From Fistularia commersonii (lineage: Eukaryota; Chordata; Actinopteri; Syngnathiformes; Fistulariidae), in assembly GCA_037954325.1 (NCBI GenBank), contig JBBMNZ010000001.1, positions 26,396,258 to 26,460,257 on the forward strand: DNA of 64,000 nt, given 5' to 3'. The notes beneath the pieces were generated by a model. It saw only the letters and a list, made by a program, of their open reading frames with translations. It searched no databases and was not told the origin of the DNA. The first letter of the stretch is position 1, and the number at the start of each line of letters is the position of its first letter. This document shows, in pieces, positions 24,901 to 36,854 of the stretch. A program made the translations under genes and the position numbers.

Positions 24901-27816
24901 AGGGGCTTTGCCCGAAACCAACCATAAGAGGGAATTCAAGGAAGAGGACGCCGAGCCCGTTCAGCTCGCTGTCATAAAGGACTCTCCACCAAAGGCCAGT
25001 CCAGAGTTAAAAGAGAATGAGCCCGTATCTGTGGTTAAGCCCGCTGCAGAGAGTGAGGGGGTCATGCCTGAGCCTGGAGCCCACTCTCAACCACTAAAAA
25101 GAAAGTCTCCCGGTGAGATAGAGGGGGAATTGATTCCAGAGAAAAGACTCCGTATGTCCTCAGTTTCATCATCGTCCTCCGTCTCCTCTGTATCGCCTCC
25201 AGCATCTTCCATATCCAGCCCTGCTACACCTACACTAATATCAAATCAGAGAGTTCCACCCCTCAAGGTAGGAGTGACTGTTTATCAACATATATTACTT
25301 TTAGCATGTTCTCCTCCATATTTCCAATTTCTTCCAAGAGGTTTAATTTTCTTTTGCCAGCTATCTAATAGAGGTTTCCGTAATTTATTCCAACCTCTAA
25401 AATCGAGACCTTCTCAATCTCCAGAAGCAATTGTAGAATATAAACTCAGTACATGCACGCATGTTAATACATTTGTTGGGTTATGTTCTGTTTTGTGGGG
25501 GGAAAAAAAAAAAAAGATGGTTCTTTTGGGTTGAGGCCCTTTCAAACACATGTAGACGACTTTCTGAATAAGAGGTCCCTATGGGAAAGACCGATTTATA
25601 AGCATTATTTTGCCTTAAATTTCACTTGGCTGTACCTCACTGGTGTACATGTACTGTATGTGTCTCACTCCAGCCGCACAGTAAACATCAGCAACTAGTT
25701 CTACCTACAAAACTCCCGAGGGGTGCTGCTTTGTTCACACTTGGGCTCAATCAGACGATATACAGACTTTGCACGTCTTTACCTTTGCTCTAGCAGGAGA
25801 CAGGAAAACCGTATGCGAGATGTTTATGTGCAACCATACAGCTCCTCAGCAATGTCTGAATCATTTCATACTCATAGTGCTAGTGTGAAAGGCTCTGGAG
25901 TAGGAATAGTTACAGTTACCTTAAGGTTAACTTGTTGACGATGAGGTTGTCCTCTTTCTCATACTCATCCATCAAGAGATACTCACCGTCTTGTGACTTT
26001 GCAGATTCCGGTGTCAAGAATTCTTCCCGTCCCTGTGTCACCAATCCAGATCTCTCCCAGAGCGCCTCTCCCTGCCCCGCTCAGCAGCCCGGGACGGACT
26101 GGTGCTCGCACTTTGGCCGACATCAAAGCGAAAGCTCAGCTCGCTCGTGCGCAGCGAGCAGCAGCTGCTGCAGCGGCGATGTCATCTGCTTCGAAGGGAT
26201 CGGTGCCAGGCCCAGGACCAGGCGGAGGTGGCGCGGAGCAGAAACAAACCTCCCTAAATCCCATCCCAACGTCCCCGCAGGCGACAACCAGGTCGCCAAT
26301 CTACACCAGTAACAGTAAAAGCAGCACAGTTCCCGTGAACAGCACCGCACCTCCTACTCCGAATCAGTCGCAGATATTTAACTCCAACAAAACCGATGTC
26401 AAACAGGAAGGTGTCTCCACTTGCAGTGCCAGCGCAGGGCCTAATGCCGTTAAGAAGCATTCAGACTCCTCATCACATCCCATTCCTTTATCTTCACATT
26501 CTTCACGGGTTCAGGAAGTCCCCTCTTCTGCCGGATCCTCCAACAGGACCAGCTCCTGTATCCCTGCCAACAACCCCCTGGTCACTCAGCTTCTGCAGGG
26601 AAAAGAGGTTCCTTTGGAGCAAATCCTCCCAAAGCCTCTGGCGCGGGTGGAGGTAAAGATGTCTTGTTTGCCCTCCAGTAATAGGGGGAAGACGTCCCTA
26701 GCAGCCACTGCTGGCGGCGCTGAACACAAGGCCGATAAGCAGGTGGCAAACCAATTCAGCACAGCAGGACGGGTTGTCTCCGAATACACCAGACATCATA
26801 GAGAACTCCCTGATAAGGAGACGCAGGAGCAGATCCTACAGACTCTAATGCAGAGGAAAGTCCAGCAGAGCCAGCCTTATAAGGCTCTAGAGCCACAGCC
26901 GCCCCGGTATGAAGCCCATCAAATGGTGCACGTGGACGAGCATCTCAGCCAACCCAGGATCTCTGTAGGCTTTCTGGCCCGTAAGAGGGCGCCCAGGCCC
27001 GCCATGACAGGACACTATCTTCTCAATGTGTCCACCTATGGTAGAGGGGCAGAGAGCAAGAGGTTGTACCAGTCTGCTATCCCGAACTTGTTCGATTTAA
27101 AAAGGGAAAGCGCGGACGGCGAAGAGATGCTTAAGGAGGGCGAGGTATTTGAGGTGAAATCAGAGCACAAGGAGTACCCGCTGAACCAGTCGGACGAAGC
27201 AGGAAGCACCCGGCGTTGCCCCCACGTAAAGAGCGAGCCTGCATCGGAGGACAGTTTAGCTTGTGCCGATAATAACAGCGCCTGCGTGAAAGCCAAAGAC
27301 GTCAGGCCTTTGTCTCTACCGGAGCGGAAGCAATTCGATCCCTGCACCCGTAATCGAGGAAACTCCGAGCCATATCTTACACAAATAGACCACAATCACC
27401 AGCGGTTGTCTGCCATTCACACCCACACAAAACTTGACAATCAGGAATCTGTGGTAGCATCGTGCTACGGTGGCACTATCAGCATGTCTGTACCTCATAC
27501 TTTGAATCACAGCACTGCAGGCATAGCCGCCCCCTCACCCTCGCTGGAGGCGGACAGAGGCAATGGCGTCCACAGGAGCGTCATGTCTTTCTCAGTGACT
27601 GTCACCACTATACCCAGTAACTCCTTAGAGCACAGCAACCCGAGCGAACCCTCGCCCGAGCAGTCCTTCATCGAGGGCCCCGGCATGGAGGACGTTCAGT
27701 CTAAATGCTATTGCCGACTGAAGGCGATGATCATGTGCAAAGGGTGCGGCGCCTTTTGTCACGACGACTGCATCGGCCCCTCGAAACTGTGCGTCTCGTG
27801 TTTAGTGGTACGGTGA
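12884..27816 (+). CDS. asxl2: ASXL2, Additional sex combs-like Polycomb/BAP1 cofactor
   Basis: ASXL proteins activate the nuclear deubiquitinase BAP1 toward H2A-K119ub and recruit chromatin regulators. Thirteen exons: 12884-12940, 14311-14393, 14594-14596, 15447-15555, 15815-15956, 18697-18815, 20768-20888, 22822-22881, 23127-23287, 23509-23605, 23728-23833, 24538-25267, 26005-27816. All junctions are GT-AG, phases agree, and the joined CDS is 3600 nt, 1199 aa. Domains: HARE-HTH about residues 11-86 ([39 protein letters not shown]); DEUBAD about 240-352 (DVETPDSILVNTNLRAIINK, LNNEFFTSAAQSWKERLAEG), which binds BAP1; a conserved block PVSRILPVPV..RTGARTLADIKAKAQL from 597; NPLVTQLLQGKEVPLEQILP near 787; C-terminal PHD-like finger about 1160-1199 (CKGCGAFCHDDCIGPSKLC). 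ASXL2 rather than ASXL1 or ASXL3 is chosen from exon sequence and the kif3c/dtnb neighbours. It is shorter than the roughly 1435 aa I recall for human; the missing length is in low-complexity central regions. Confidence 0.95.
12941..14310 (+). other. asxl2: asxl2 intron 1
   Basis: The first 650 bp are CpG-rich and unmethylated-island-like, and the remainder is AT-rich. No repeat or second gene is visible. The long open frames here come from GC-rich composition. Confidence 0.5.
14594..14596 (+). other. asxl2: 3-nt microexon of asxl2
   Basis: Exon 2 ends in phase 2 with AG (14393) and exon 4 starts with T (15447). Direct joining gives Ile-Ser-Gly-Thr, whereas ASXL proteins have Ile-Arg-Ser-Gly-Thr. 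A pyrimidine-rich tract ending CAG (14593), then AAG, then the strong donor GTAAGA (14597-14602), supplies exactly the missing codon: AG+A, AG+T, read Arg-Ser. No alternative donor or acceptor at the flanking exons offers three extra nucleotides. Confidence 0.8.
15957..22821 (+). other. asxl2: asxl2 introns 5-7 (with exons 18697-18815 and 20768-20888)
   Basis: Three introns of about 2.7, 2.0 and 1.9 kb. The sequence is AT-rich with mononucleotide A and T runs and a short TA run near 18045-18060. I find no coding homology, RNA gene or transposon I can identify in them. Confidence 0.5.
23127..23833 (+). other. asxl2: asxl2 exons 9-11 encoding the DEUBAD domain
   Basis: Three exons (23127-23287, 23509-23605, 23728-23833) encode the BAP1-activating DEUBAD/ASXH domain. 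It begins KIDVETPDSILVNTNLRA and ends near QEIEKEKKVEHWKEAFFEN. It is the most conserved part of the protein by my comparison, with an uninterrupted frame across the junctions. Confidence 0.9.
25268..26004 (+). other. asxl2: asxl2 intron 12
   Basis: 737 bp of AT-rich sequence between the GTAGGA donor and the TTTGCAG acceptor. The apparent extension of exon 12 past 25267 reads through this intron and is not coding. Nothing else is seen here. Confidence 0.7.
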
Positions 27817-30800
27817 CATGAAATCGGAGACGAGAGAAAGGTGTCGATTCGTACCGAATTGAGGCACAAAGCAGGTCATTCGGAATCAATAAAAGGATCA
27901 TCGCCGACATAAAGCACATTAGTCACGCACCATACAAAAGAGCCAGCATGCGGTCACTGTTCCAAAGGCAAAGATTTACACTGGATGGTCTTTACTTTCA
28001 CCAACATCTTTGGAAAGAAGTTATTTGTGCAATGTTTTTTGGTAGAAATGTCAATCAGTTTTCAATCAAATCAGTAGTCTGCCGGATGTGTGAAGAATTG
28101 TTACGTCTGGCAATGTTTGCACATGGTTAGGTTTAGTGTGATATATTTTTTTAAATATATATATTTGTGTAGTTAAAAATGGAGGAGTAAATGAATGTTG
28201 CTATTTTTGTAGAAAATAATGACTTGTGTTTTAGACTGACACTTTTTATTATTGGGCCTAATCATTTATGATTCAAAGGCAAAAAAAAGGGGCGCTAATG
28301 ATAATCATCGGTTGTAGAGTACCTCCTATTAGGCATTTATGCACACATGGCAGGGAAGTGCAACTTACAATAATTATTTTATATACAACTGTACATTTAT
28401 TACTGAACCTTCTCAGATTTATGAACTAGAAAGATCATGTATAGTTTTAGAAAAAAAAACATGGAATTTTGAATGATACTTTATAAAAATTCACTTATTG
28501 ATTGCACATCGGATCGTGTCCTGACTAACCATAACAGGGTGAAACACTTGGAAACAGCCTGAATATAAAGTAGTACGTTAAAAAAAGCACTTAGATTCAA
28601 ACTTGGGGGGGTGGAATCATTTTGCCTTTTTTGCAGATCGAGACCTTTTCCATTTTTCGGTCAAGGTCTCGTCACTTCCTACTGTGTTAACCTGCATTTT
28701 TTCCCCCCTAGAAGTCAGTTTGTAGATATATTCTCTTCTTATGTGGTGATATTTCATGCTTGTATGTCTGTATAGTTAGAATAAATAATAGTAAATGTGG
28801 CACAAAATAAAAAATATATATAAACACACAGCAAGGGGACAAAAATGAAGATAATTGTTAATTTCACTGTAAATATTAGTTTTTATTGTATATGCCTAGA
28901 TGTAAAAAATTATTTTATCGATACAAAACAAGATCACGTTTAAGCATATCCATTTTATTATAAAATGATTTCTACTGTGGAAAGGAAGGCAGTAAAAGAC
29001 ACTTTGAAACGCTAAATGTTCTAGCATGCTATGCTTAATCAGTCTAAACTGTTTGGGGTGGTTCTGCATGGAAAGCTTCCTTCAAAGTGATTTGGAGGTG
29101 TAATATAACGTGCCGATTAACAAACTGCTGTAACGCTTCACTTTAAAAAGATCTTTTTTTAATTTAATTGTGACATGTATCCTTCAAAATAATGACATAT
29201 TCCAAGCATTTTTGGTCAGTCCAAGGGAGATTTCCCACATTGATGAGATACATTGGTTTCACTTTTTGGAGTGTAGTACTACTAAACTCTTATTTTCAAA
29301 ATTAGGGGTGGAAATCAATATCACACATTTCGTACAATTTGATATTGATATATTTCATGGTATCGATATTTATGGAAATCTTGTGCACTAGAAACACAAC
29401 ACAAATATTTTAACCCTGTGTCTTCCCAGTGTGACCAGAATTAGTTTACCACCATTGTGTTAATCACTTTTTGTGATTCTGAGGTAATATTTTGTTAATC
29501 TTTAAGTCATTTTTGTCGATGTTAAGCACACATTTTGAGGGAATTTTCAAATTATTGTTTTTCGGTACTTACAATTTTTTAAGATAAGCATGGCATTTCC
29601 TTTTGCATGTCAACTTTTTATTTTTATTTTTTTTGGCATCACAAGAAAATGTTCTAAATAAGCAAAGGAGTTGCAATCATAAAAATAATTTTGTTTGAAA
29701 TCGATCTTTATCCATTTTTCATGTGAAAATGTTCATGGTTCAATGTCACAGGCAATATTCAGTGTATGTATTGGTGTTTTAGAAAAAAACAAAACACTGC
29801 TTAAATTGCTTTTTTTTTTTTTCTCTCTTTACCCAAAAGGCAAACATGAAGTCCTCAGGAGGGTTTTCAAAATGGTCATGTACTTTTGCAAATTAAGACA
29901 CTTTTGTTGTTATAGTTGTTGGTTGTTGTTTTCTCCCAGAGGTGCAAAGTACATTTTATATCAGTTATTTCCAAGGTAAAACGCCAAAGTCACCTTAAAA
30001 AAACAAAACAATAATCAGAACTTGTTTTTAATGTTTGACTAGTTAATCAAAGTAATATATTTTAATTAATATATTTTAATATAAAAGAAATCTATTTGCT
30101 GATTGTTTTTTTAAATTCAACAGGGCATTTACTCTAATAATATATTGGCTGTCCATTCCTATAATTTCATTGAGGCTGGAGAGACAGTCGTACGGAGAAC
30201 ATGTATTTTGTAACTGAAGTTGCCCTGGTATCTGATGTTTCGCATGGCCCTGAACTTCCAGCGGATCTGTGGGTCTATGTTTTTTTTTTCCATCAAAATA
30301 TCCACAATGTGTATCTTTCAACATTTGTGTTATTACCTAATGTAAACACAGGTTTGAGATGCACTGATATTAGGGTCAGTGGACTGTTCCATGTCTACTT
30401 TTAAGTGTATTTGTAGTTAAATGGAGAGGAGCGCCAAGCCGATTTGCTTTTAAATTAAAGTGCTAGAGTTTGTCGCAAATTACTCTTCTAATTAAGATTG
30501 TAATTTCCCTAAAGCTGGTATTATTTTATTGAGATGCATTTAACGTCTCCCCACGAATATTAGAATAGACTCATTTAACTGAATGCGACGACAGGATGTT
30601 GTACTTATTCGCCTCGATTTGGGGAGCCGAATGCACTGCAAAGAAATTAAGAGAAACATTTCATTACCAGCCCCGAGGCAGCTGAAATATTTGTTAAAAA
30701 AGACTCAAAAATGAGTCAGACAGCACCCCCAACCCCCTCCCCCTCTCCCCACGCGTCCATCCCCTCGCTGACGTTTTCTGTTGTTTGTGCATTTAGACGA

Positions 30801-31000
30801 ACACTTCACGTAGAACTGGCTGGGGTTATACATGTAACAGGAAAATCACCATTTTAAAATAGCCCGTTTGTCTCTAGGGGAATTTGTTTGAAATGTCTGT
30901 CTGTTTATCTCCATCTGAAACTCCAGGTGAATGTAATGTAATAATCAACACTTGTAAACAAAGTGTATTTTATCAAAAACTATAGAATATTATGAATAAA
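27817..31000 (+). other. asxl2: asxl2 3'UTR (about 3.2 kb if the distal poly(A) site is used)
   Basis: AT-rich sequence follows the stop. AATAAA hexamers occur at 27888-27893, near 28780-28810 and at 30995-31000. The last is followed by a strong GT-rich element (GTATTTTGTGTGTTTTC) and is the best distal site. A long ASXL2 3'UTR is usual in vertebrates. A degenerate repeat-like stretch with GGGGTGGAAATCAATATC lies near 29304. Confidence 0.5.
30995..31000 (+). terminator. asxl2: Candidate distal poly(A) signal of asxl2
   Basis: AATAAA with a GT-rich downstream element within 25-40 nt. A proximal AATAAA only 72 nt after the stop (27888-27893) would give a very short 3'UTR. Confidence 0.45.
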
Positions 31001-31589
31001 TAATGAAAGGAGATGTATTTTGTGTGTTTTCCCCCTTCTTGTTTTTGGTTTACTAATCACAATGGGTTCTAATTACTCATATTTCAGGAGTCTCCAAAGC
31101 TTGAGAATACTAGCTTGGAGCTTTCATCCAGAAACCTTACTCCGTGTGCCACGATAAAGAATTTGTTCTATTTATTTCCTCTTTGAGATCATTATCTTGT
31201 AATATCAAGGGCGGTTCTCCCAATGTACTGGAATATTTTTCTCAGTTTCATGTCATATCTCTATTTTACCGAGATAACGGAATCTCCCTGTGCTGTAAGA
31301 AAAAATGTGTTTTTCCTCTTTCTTTCCCTCCTTGCCTTTTACCGTGCAGAATTCGACACAAGAAGGTTGTTGATTGATCGACGTGACAATTTTCTCAATC
31401 TCAATTCAGGTCTGACTTGTGAAAGAGAAGCCGACAAGTCGGATTTGTGTTGTGACATCAGGAATTGTAAAAGGCCGTCAGGGTCCGATATTCATTTCAT
31501 ACAAGTGTGATGTTAAGACCTAAACCTTCCTGGTCACAGACACTTTGAAGGGACTCGTGAGAGGTAGGAGAGATCACCCAAATGATTGC

Positions 31590-32530
31590 ATCCTTCATAC
31601 CGCTTCTTTTCCCCTCGGCTGTTCCCTTCAGGGTTCACCGCAGCAAATAGTTTGCCTCCATGTAACCCCATTCTCTGCATTCTCTTCTCTGATACCAACT
31701 AATTTCATGTCCTCTTTCACTCCAATACATCCATAAATCTCCTCTTCGGTCTTGCTCTAGGCCTCCAGGCCTCCTGCCTGGGAGTTCCGACCTCAGCGTC
31801 CCAAGCCAGACATTCACTATCCCTCTCCCTGTCCATGCTCAAACCATCGAAGTCTGGCCTCTCTTGACTTTTATCGCCAAAACAAGTGCTGTCTGTCTGA
31901 TGGACTCGCTTCTGATCCTATTCATCTTCATCACTCCCAAAGAAAACCTCAACATCTGCAGCTCTGCTTCTTGTCTTCGATGTCACTGTCAAAACCATAC
32001 GGCATCACTTGCCTCACCACTGTTTTGCACATCTTTCGGTTGATTCTGACTGATACTCTTTTATCGACATGTTTCTCCGTCTGTTCCGTTCTGCTTACAC
32101 ATGTTTCTTCAACTCTTCTCCCAATTCTCCATTGCTCTGGACTGTTGCCACCCAGAACTTTGAATCCTTCTCCTTCCTTACCTCTGGTCCCTGTAACCTC
32201 ACCATTCCTCTTCGGTCTCTCTCATTCACGCAAACACATTCTGTCTTGTGGCTACTTTCGTTCCTCTCCTCTCCGGGGCATACCTCCATCTCCCAAGATT
32301 TTCTTCCAGCTATTCCCCGTTCTCACTACACATCACAATGTTATCTGCAAACATCATCATCCATGGTGATTCCTGGGAAAACAAGAAGGGGCTCAGAGGT
32401 GCTTCCTTGAGCTCCTCAGTCACTCTTCGGGCACACCTCACCATTGTCATACAGCATACATGTCCTGCACCACCCTAATGTACTGCTCAACTGCTTACGT
32501 CCTCTCTAGGCCCCCTGACATCCACCATAT
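31590..32530 (-). mobile_element. RTE-like LINE fragment, degenerate
   Basis: Read on the - strand, the sequence shows ECVCVNERDRRGMVRLQGPE and ELPGRRPGG-type blocks of the RTE reverse transcriptase C-terminal region. Its far end (32440-32490 inverted) matches the + strand copy near 41395-41430 (GTACATTAG.. and GGTGCAGGACATGTATGC). The frame is broken repeatedly and the 5' part, including the endonuclease, is absent. RTE clade assignment is from memory of the motif set. Confidence 0.75.
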
Positions 32531-33063
32531 TCTCAAATGAATTCTTAAATGTTGAAGAAGAACTATCTGGTATTTAAAGGGCTTCAATGTGGGGCTTATA
32601 CGTTTGTAGACGCACAGTTTGGAAAAAGCTAGTTCACCAATTGGAAACAAGATTGGGTTGGAATTAGTCTGTTGGTGCCTGGTTGAGTTTCCTTAGTTGA
32701 CTAAGCAAACCAAAAAGATTAATTTGTGGAGGGAATGTTTTGTGTACAATATTTTCCTAATAAAGTTTTTAGTTTAGTACTAATGGATCCTTATATTCAG
32801 TTTATTTTGAGGACTGTTGTAGCAATTTCCACATAAGCAAACAATGCCGGTATGGGTGTCCCTAGCTAGCAGATAAGCGTTATCATGGTTACCGAATTGT
32901 GTAAATACACACTTTTACATCTTACAATTTGCCTGGCTTTGTTTCGGAATCATAAGAGAAAGTCAAAATATAGACATCGGCTCAGAGTTTCAACTCTAAA
33001 CATCATTCCAAACACCTAACAAGGTTTGTCAACTGCTCCCACACTGGGTTTAAAGTTGTAATT

Positions 33064-33595
33064 CAGGCGTGTCAAACTCATTTTACCGACGCGGAACGGT
33101 AACCGTAAAAATGTAACTACATGTAAATAACTTGAAATTTATAACTCATTCATATCCAAAATGTTGCATATGCATTTGCATACATGTAAATAAAATTATG
33201 TTTATTAGTTGCTCTGTTACAAAGCTAGCTTTCACTGCTGCTATGTTTTTGGATGCGGGTTTAGTGAACACATTCTACTGCCATCGTAGTTTGGCTGTTA
33301 ATTCTTGGACAAATTTGGTGTCAAAATGATTTTATTTTAATTTTCTCTTCCTGGACATTTAGGGATTTAGGATACTTCTCAGTTCCACTTGTTGGAAATG
33401 GCACTAATGTGGATACACTGGGACCTAATAGCGGGATGACATCACTTAAGGTGATCTGCATGAATAGTGGAAATTGTAGTTTATGGTCAATACACTTGTT
33501 TGACTTATTTATTTTAAAACAATGACCTTTTAAAACGTTCTCATGGGCCAAATGAAATGAAGTGGCGGGTCACATTTGGCCTTGAGTTTTACCTG
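33064..33595. mobile_element. hAT non-autonomous element with degenerate 8-bp TSD
   Basis: The left end is CAGGCGTGTCAAACTCATTT and the right end, read inversely, is CAGGTAAAACTCAAGGCC. These are hAT-type termini. The flanking octamers TTGTAATT (33056-33063) and TTGCAAAT (33596-33603) agree at 6 of 8 positions, as expected for an old hAT target duplication. The interior shares sequence, inverted, with the copy at 47665-48215. No intact transposase is present. Confidence 0.7.
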
Positions 33596-34151
33596 TTGCA
33601 AATGATACATGTTGATCGCGAATCTCCAAGATGCCCTCACAGCTGTCATGTTGGGGTGGAGCTGCAATAGTTGTAATATAATCAAGTTATATAATCCTAC
33701 TTTGGTGGTTCTGTATTTATTAGTGAGTACCTATCGTATTTCTCAAATGAAATATATGTTTTACAAGTTAAAGCTTTTCTGCTAGTGGACAGTATGGGAA
33801 CTAACAGATAGTTTACTATTGATTAGCGATTGTGTACCACCTTGAGAAGCCAGTGTGTAAAGTTTAATGTAACCTTGAATTTGACTTAATTTTATACATT
33901 TGTATTATTTTTCCATTTATTCGTCATGTTACAACTGCAATACTTTGCCGTTAATTCAAAGTTAGTAAATGTCTCAATTAAAGATTCAAATACGTACATG
34001 TACTTGTTTGACCCATCTATGGCAAGTGAATGCCAATCTTTTCGAAAGGAAAATGTGGAAAAAGTTACGTTATAAGTAATGGGGATGAAATTTGTTGTTT
34101 TAAGGACATAACATATAGTTGGATCAGCTTGTAGTTTTTTTTCCACTTTGA

Positions 34152-34947
34152 TTACATTTAATTTCCATCAATAATTTTTGTGTAATTTTGTTGTCAGCAC
34201 ATACAGCTATGTAAAGAATAAGTATTTCATAAGAATATTTGATTCAATCAGATCGAGGATGTGTTATGTCAGTGTTCCCTTTATTTTTTTTTTTTGAGCA
34301 GTATATATTTAAAAAAATATATGAAAAAGGATCTACAAGAATAAATAGATACATATGTAGAAAGAATAAAGTAGTATAAAAGTGAAAATTGGGGGAAAAA
34401 GGGTTTATCGCACTGGACTGTCTGCGAGGTTCAAGCGTTTGGAAGTGTTCGGTGCCAAATTTAGAGCGACAACCACTCTGGGGTAAAAAGAGTTTCTCAA
34501 TCTGTCAACATAAAATCATATAAAAGCATTCTCATATCTTTTCCCTGAGCTCTCATTTTGCAGGTTCTGGTCTTACCAGATGTCCATCACTTTCTTTATG
34601 AATATTAAAGCTATTAATGAATTTCGTCTCTGATCGGGTAACTGTTATTATCAGGAGGAGTTTTTTTGCGGTCTATTTTTTGGGGCAGTATATCAATACA
34701 TAATACATGAAAAATAATACAAAATTAAGTTAATTAAAAAAAAAAATCTTTTTTTTTTTTTTTTTTTTTAAATAGCTTCCCCTTCACGTTAATTTGTTTG
34801 TTTGCCGGTTGGGTTTCTATGAATCTTTTTTTTTTTTTTTTTTCTAAAGAGTGTGATCCAACCTGCTCGACATGGAAAATGTCATGAGACAACTGTGTTG
34901 CAATTTGGAGCTATATAAATTAAATATAATTTGACTGTATTTACGAT
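34152..34947 (+). repeat. 800-bp repeat, upstream copy of an inverted pair
   Basis: Homologous along its length to the inverse complement of 52690-53494. Landmarks shared by both are TTTTGTTGTCAGCACAT, AGTATTTCATAAGAATATTT, TATCGCACTGGACTGTCTGC-like sequence, AGAGTTTCTCAATCTGTCAA and ACCTGCTCGACATGG. Parts resemble fish LINE-associated sequence (TTTCTCAATCTGT), but I cannot name the family. An extra partial unit (AGCTTCCCCTTCACATTAA) follows at 34964. Confidence 0.7.
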
Positions 34948-35043
34948 GTCTTTTTTTTTTTGAAGCTTCCCCTTCACATTAAATTGCAAGTGTTTTTACA
35001 TTTCATCTCCGTGTTCGTGACACCGGGGATTGAAAAAAAAAAA

Positions 35044-35064
35044 ATATATATATATATATATATT
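35044..35064 (+). repeat. (TA)n microsatellite flanked by poly(A)
   Basis: Simple TA run with A-rich flanks just upstream of the dtnb CpG-rich first exon. Confidence 0.9.
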
Positions 35065-35149
35065 TAAAAAAAAAAAAAAAGCTATGACAACAGTAGTAGT
35101 GCGCCTTTAACCCGCTTGCGTGCAGACATGCGTAAAGTATAGTATGTTT

Positions 35150-35476
35150 CCGCGCATGGCATCTCCGCTCCTTTGCTCGCCGTGCAGCGCAGCGCCGCGC
35201 CGTGCCGTGCCGTGCCGTGCCGTGCCGTGCCGTGCAGCGCCGTGCCGTGCACGTCCTCTGCCACCGCCGCTGGGTCGCCGATGATGCTGCCGAGCGGAGC
35301 GGCCGCCCCTGCATCTCCTTAAGACCGCCGCAGACCGCAGTCCTCCAAGGCTGAGGTCGAATGAGACAGGGAGTGCGGGGGGCGGGAGGGGGGGCCGGCG
35401 GGAGACTGACGATGGCCGGGCCGAAGCGTTTCTCATCGGCCGGACAGCTGTAACCACGGCGGGGGATTCCTTAGAG
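35150..35476 (+). promoter_or_regulatory. dtnb: CpG-rich promoter and putative noncoding first exon of dtnb
   Basis: An island of GC- and CpG-rich DNA in AT-rich surroundings ends at an excellent splice donor, TTAGAG|GTGAGTACGG (35476/35477). It lies 5 kb upstream of the dtnb start-codon exon and is the only promoter-like stretch between asxl2 and dtnb. It contains a CGTGC pentanucleotide array (35201-35250). The 5' boundary and transcription start are not defined. Confidence 0.55.
35201..35250 (+). repeat. (CGTGC)n pentanucleotide array
   Basis: Seven uninterrupted CGTGC units (35201-35235), an AGCGC variant, then two more units. It lies in the putative dtnb first exon or promoter. Confidence 0.95.
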
Positions 35477-35542
35477 GTGAGTACGGAGGGAAACATCCTC
35501 CTTATTTACCCCCCATCCTCTTATCCTCTCCCCATCTGATTC

Positions 35543-35593
35543 TCCTCCTGCTGCTCCTGCTGATGCTGCTGCTGCTGCTGATGATGATGATGC
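35543..35593 (+). repeat. (CTG)n/(ATG)n triplet repeat
   Basis: Imperfect CTG run becoming ATG repeats, about 50 nt, 70-120 nt after the putative first-exon donor of dtnb. Confidence 0.9.
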
Positions 35594-36011
35594 TCTGACT
35601 TAAACGCAACCTGCGTGTTTTTTCCTCATCTTTCCTTTATTATCTGGCGTGGGAACCCCCCCCCCTTCCCCCATCTCCCCCCGAGCGAGACGTGAAAACA
35701 AGCCATTGTTTCTTAGCTCTCTTTTTTTTTTTTTTTTTTGTTTTGAAATAACAACTAAAAAAAAAACCCCACACTCTCTACATTGTGCAAATATGGGGGA
35801 AAAAAAAGAAGCAGTTAAATCTGCAACATGGCTGCGTTTCGAGCGGTGGCCGTCGCTTCTGAAGTGAATTCCAAGTGTTGTGCGGTTGCTCGCTGTGAAA
35901 ATTGCGTGAAAGTGAATGATATCAGCGGAAGAGAGATACTGCGGTAACCGAGTCCTTATGTTGACTCAACGGATGTTGTCATTACCTCGCAGCTGAAGGT
36001 GCGGTTACACT

Positions 36012-36042
<31 letters not shown>

Positions 36043-36854
36043 CTACCCTGTAACGATGGTTAAACAGCCTGCATCAAAAAAAAATATCTATATTAAAAAA
36101 ATGCTACACCTTATCATATGATCATTTATGCTCCGAGGAGTGGAAACACTTCATATTTGAATTGTGATGTCAATGTATTTGCTCATGAATTATTGAGAAC
36201 GTGTATCCAACCCATTCATCTTAACAACCAGATGAAATATTCATCTGATTATTTCTTAGAACTTCCCTTTTTTTTTTTTTTTGTTTTTGATGTGTTGCCC
36301 AAGTGCAGCAGCGCTTTACGGACATATCCACACAAAAACAAACATTTGCACTTTGCCTTGCCCTATTTAGGCTCTAATTGAATATGGAAGTGGGCTGAGT
36401 GGTTTTTTTCCGGTGAATTTACAACTGGCAAAGTGAACACTTAATCCTGATTTTTGATGGTTGATCATTTGGATTGATTTTTTTTAAGCAATTCTCATGT
36501 CCAGTTCTCAAATATGTGGCTCGTCCACTTTTCTGCGGTTAGTATCAATTGGAGAGGATCGTTTTCTGCGATATGAAGTAGGATGACGCACCAATACATC
36601 GGCATAATATTGGAAACTGTGACGTTCATTTACTGTCAGAAGATAAGATGGTGTTTACCGATGACTGTTGCTGGTGTTAATCTGTTATTTTTCTTTTTTA
36701 AAACGACCTATTTTCCACATAGCTTTGTCTATGTGTGCTAATCATCCTGACATCCGTTCATTCCAATGGAGAAACTTAGGATTGGGGTTGTAACTCTCCT
36801 CTCCAGTATTTATTTTTGAAATCAATTTTTATTTAATTTTTTTTTTCTCTACAT

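Larger units (their letters stand above)
31001..35150. other. asxl2-dtnb intergenic region
   Basis: About 4.1 kb, mostly transposon-derived: an RTE LINE fragment on the - strand (31590-32530), a hAT element (33064-33595) and an 800-bp repeat (34152-34947), separated by AT-rich unique DNA. No gene is recognisable. Confidence 0.65.

Noticed and set aside
31971..32410. + strand open frames of 113-132 aa
   Set aside because: They are antisense to an RTE LINE fragment on the - strand and have no independent protein similarity.
35003..35496. - strand open frames of 103 and 129 aa at the dtnb promoter
   Set aside because: They arise from the CGTGC array and the GC-rich 5' exon. There is no conserved protein sequence.
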